Source: Xanthoparmelia taractica (lineage: Eukaryota; Ascomycota; Lecanoromycetes; Lecanorales; Parmeliaceae). From it: 64,000 nt of DNA. Positions within the stretch are counted from its first letter, which is position 1. The number at the start of each line of letters is the position of its first letter. This document shows, piece after piece, positions 62,001 to 64,000 of the stretch. Position numbers and translations under genes: made by a program. The DNA is taken from assembly GCA_033085395.1 (NCBI GenBank), contig JANQBS010000019.1:230092-294091 (forward strand), in the 5' to 3' direction. The notes beneath the pieces were generated by a model. That model saw only the letters and a list, made by a program, of their open reading frames with translations. It had not been told where the DNA came from and ran no database searches.

Positions 62001-62234
62001 CGAAGGGAGACATTATAAGTTCTGGACACCAAGGCTTCTACGCTAAGATTTCGAATAATACCCCACCGGAAAGGCTACCTAGACGATACGCTTATATCTT
62101 ATTCGGAACTGTGCCTAGGGTCCCTATAAGCGCCCCTAAGAAAAGATTCTAAGATCTTTCGTTGCGAGGTTCTCTTTCGAACATAGAGTTAGGGTTTCAC
62201 TAGCGCGATTTAGAACTTATAATGTCTCTCTCTA
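62001..62234. mobile_element. Diverged copy of MITE family B
   Basis: A 234-bp segment flanked by TA (61999-62000, 62235-62236) with an imperfect terminal inverted repeat of about 28 bp. It aligns with the element at 34803-35093 along its left part (AAGTTCTGGACACCAAGG against AAGTCCTGGACATGCCAAG; shared GACGATACGCTTA) and its right end (TTAGGGTTTCACTAGCGC against TTAGGGTTAATACTAGCGC), with several C-to-T or G-to-A differences and an internal deletion of about 55 bp. Confidence 0.75.
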
Positions 62235-62639
62235 TACTAGTCTAATATTAGCTTCTTAATATATCTTTTCTATAGTTATTAGTTAAATAGATTAATCTTA
62301 TACTAGTTTATAGATTTTTTATTAATACTTTATATTAATTAATAATAATATTAACTTATTTTATAACTATAAGATAGTAAGATCTCTATTTTATAGAGCT
62401 ACGTAGTAGCTAGACGCTAATATAAGAGTTATTAGAATTAGATATAAGAAATAATAAATATATTTTACTAGATAAATTAATAATTAAGAAAAGAAGAAAT
62501 AATAAGAGAATCTTATAATATTAAGTATCTTTATTCAATATGTTAGAATACTTAGACTAGCTACGTAGTATTAAGCTTAATATACTAGAACTAAACTCGT
62601 TTTAAAAGCTTCAATTCTTATAACTATCTCTTCTCTTAG

Positions 62640-62805
62640 AAGATTGTGAGGGCGCTTTCCAATTGTACCATAAAGCCAAAAATATGACTCATGGGTTCGG
62701 GTGCCGCGCTTCATACGAAGGCGCACTCTATTTGCCCATATGAAGCCCATACGACGTACCCGGGACCCCACACTGGTACTCGTACGGCTCCGTACAGCCT
62801 AACAA
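62640..62805. other. GC-richer island inside the AT-rich block
   Basis: About 165 bp of ordinary composition with normal CA/TG content (CCCGGGACCCCACACTGG near 62758), sharply different from both flanks. No tRNA fold, MITE ends or coding frame of known type seen. It may be single-copy sequence that escaped RIP, or a later insertion. Confidence 0.6.
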
Positions 62806-64000
62806 AGATTTAGTATTAAGAATAGAGCTTCTCCGCTTCTTCTAGTCCCGTGCTTGACCCGTTCTTAATAATTACTTAGTAACTATCTAATAGCCTAGCG
62901 ATAGTACTTAAGTAGAATTTTCAATAGAAAAGAATTAATTAATTTTATACTTATTATTTCTTAAGTCTAATAAATAGTAGTAACGTTTACTTTTATTCTA
63001 TTATAGCGAGTACTATAAACTATTTATTAGATACTAGTTCTATACTTAGTAACTACTCGCTATCTATTACTCTTTTAGTAATATATATTTCGTTTTTCTT
63101 TAAAGACTCGTATTACGTATCTTCGAAGAGTCGAAAAGCTCTTATAATTACTCTAAGAGATACTATTAATTACGCTCTATATATAGAGAACGCTATTATT
63201 TTTCTAGAATTAATAACAATAATACTTATTTTATAAATTAAGAAATTTAGCGAGACGAGATATAAGTATCTTAAGATTCGTAGCTAGTTAACTAAGAACG
63301 TTATTAAGTATTTAATTCGATAATATCTCGAATAGATAGAAGTATATCGAAATCGTTAATCGAGTATCGAATTAGATATCTTAGATAATCGACGTAGTAG
63401 ATCGATTCTACTTAACAAGTCGAAATATTCCTTATTATAGATAATCAATAAGTCGAGCTTTAGACGATTAGTATTAAGATTTAAGACGACTATTTATTAA
63501 TTATATATCTTAGTTAAGTCGCTATCTATAGACTATATATTATTATCGATCTCGACTCTCTTAAATACTTCTTCTATAATTACTTCGTCGTCGCTATTAT
63601 ATATTATTATTTAATTTAAATTTATTAAAATATAGAGTAGAATATATAGTAGTTATATTAACTAAGAAGTAATTAATTATTTATTTATAAACGTATCTAC
63701 TCAAGCTATAAAGAGTAATTACGAGCTATATCTAGATAATTATAATAAGAGAAATCTTTAACAATATTATCGCTATAGAGTAAAAACTTTTACTATTCTT
63801 CGCGATAAGAATACTCGATATATATACTTTAATATTACTCTAAGGGCTTCGAGATTAAATAGTTACCGCGTATATTAAAAGAGTTTCTATAATAAGAATA
63901 TAGAAAGAGATTTATAGATTATAATTACGGGTCGGAAAGGTGTGGTATCTGTTGAACATAGTCGTTTTCAACTTTTTTTCAACTTTTTTTTAAAAAATTA

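Larger units (their letters stand above)
61220..63928. repeat. AT-rich, RIP-mutated block
   Basis: 2.7 kb of very AT-rich DNA without coding frames. CA and TG dinucleotides are almost absent while CG persists; for example the 60 bases at 63301-63360 contain no CA, no TG, four CG and eleven TA. That is the footprint of CpA-to-TpA mutation on both strands (RIP), which acts on duplicated DNA, so this is most likely a degraded transposon. The original element type cannot be read. Two less-mutated islands (about 61920-62235 and 62640-62805) interrupt it, and the right edge near 63928 is sharp. Confidence 0.85.

Overview
This window looks like nuclear DNA of a filamentous ascomycete (Pezizomycotina). 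The genes carry many short introns, mostly 47-65 nt, with GT..AG ends and CTAAC/CTGAC-like branch points. The gene content is also typical of these moulds: an FlbD-type Myb regulator, a PalB-type calpain, a peroxisomal adenine-nucleotide carrier, a large O-GlcNAc-transferase-like protein and a fungal vezatin-like protein. The right end is an AT-rich block in which CA and TG dinucleotides have nearly vanished while CG persists, the mark of repeat-induced point mutation (RIP). The class within the Pezizomycotina cannot be fixed from the sequence.

Layout. 0-9 kb: PP1 catalytic subunit, dUTPase, pyridoxal kinase (tail to tail with dUTPase), vezatin-like protein, APH-fold phosphotransferase. 10-15 kb: two C2H2 zinc-finger proteins. 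17-26 kb: dense cluster with PalB-like calpain, divergent mitochondrial-carrier family protein, ribosomal protein L29, LisH/WD40 protein and an NCBP3-like cap-binding protein. 26-29.5 kb: gene-poor, with a possible decayed gene. 29.5-31 kb: flbD-like Myb gene, whose 5.2-kb upstream interval is full of microsatellites and holds a miniature inverted-repeat element (MITE). 36-49 kb: three large genes on the minus strand (O-GlcNAc-transferase-like, SEC23, TFIIIC subunit Tfc4). 50-60.7 kb: Vts1 RNA-binding protein, an F-box protein and two unrecognised proteins. 61.2-63.9 kb: RIP-degraded AT-rich DNA holding a diverged MITE copy and one unmutated GC-richer island.

Most genes are housekeeping and do not form a pathway; there is no secondary-metabolite cluster, CRISPR array, rRNA or tRNA that I can support. 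Exon structures were worked out by hand from reading-frame continuity, splice consensus and known family sequences. In nearly every gene the exon lengths sum to a whole number of codons. Two start codons (the first C2H2 gene and the calpain) remain unresolved.

The most interesting items are two TA-flanked MITE families with telomere-like motifs inside their inverted repeats, one with a RIP-mutated relative in the AT-rich block and the other 60 bp upstream of the dUTPase start. Others are a probable GC-AG intron in TFC4, 7-nt and 11-nt micro-exons, four stop-free introns whose lengths are multiples of three, and a stop-interrupted coding frame at 27 kb.
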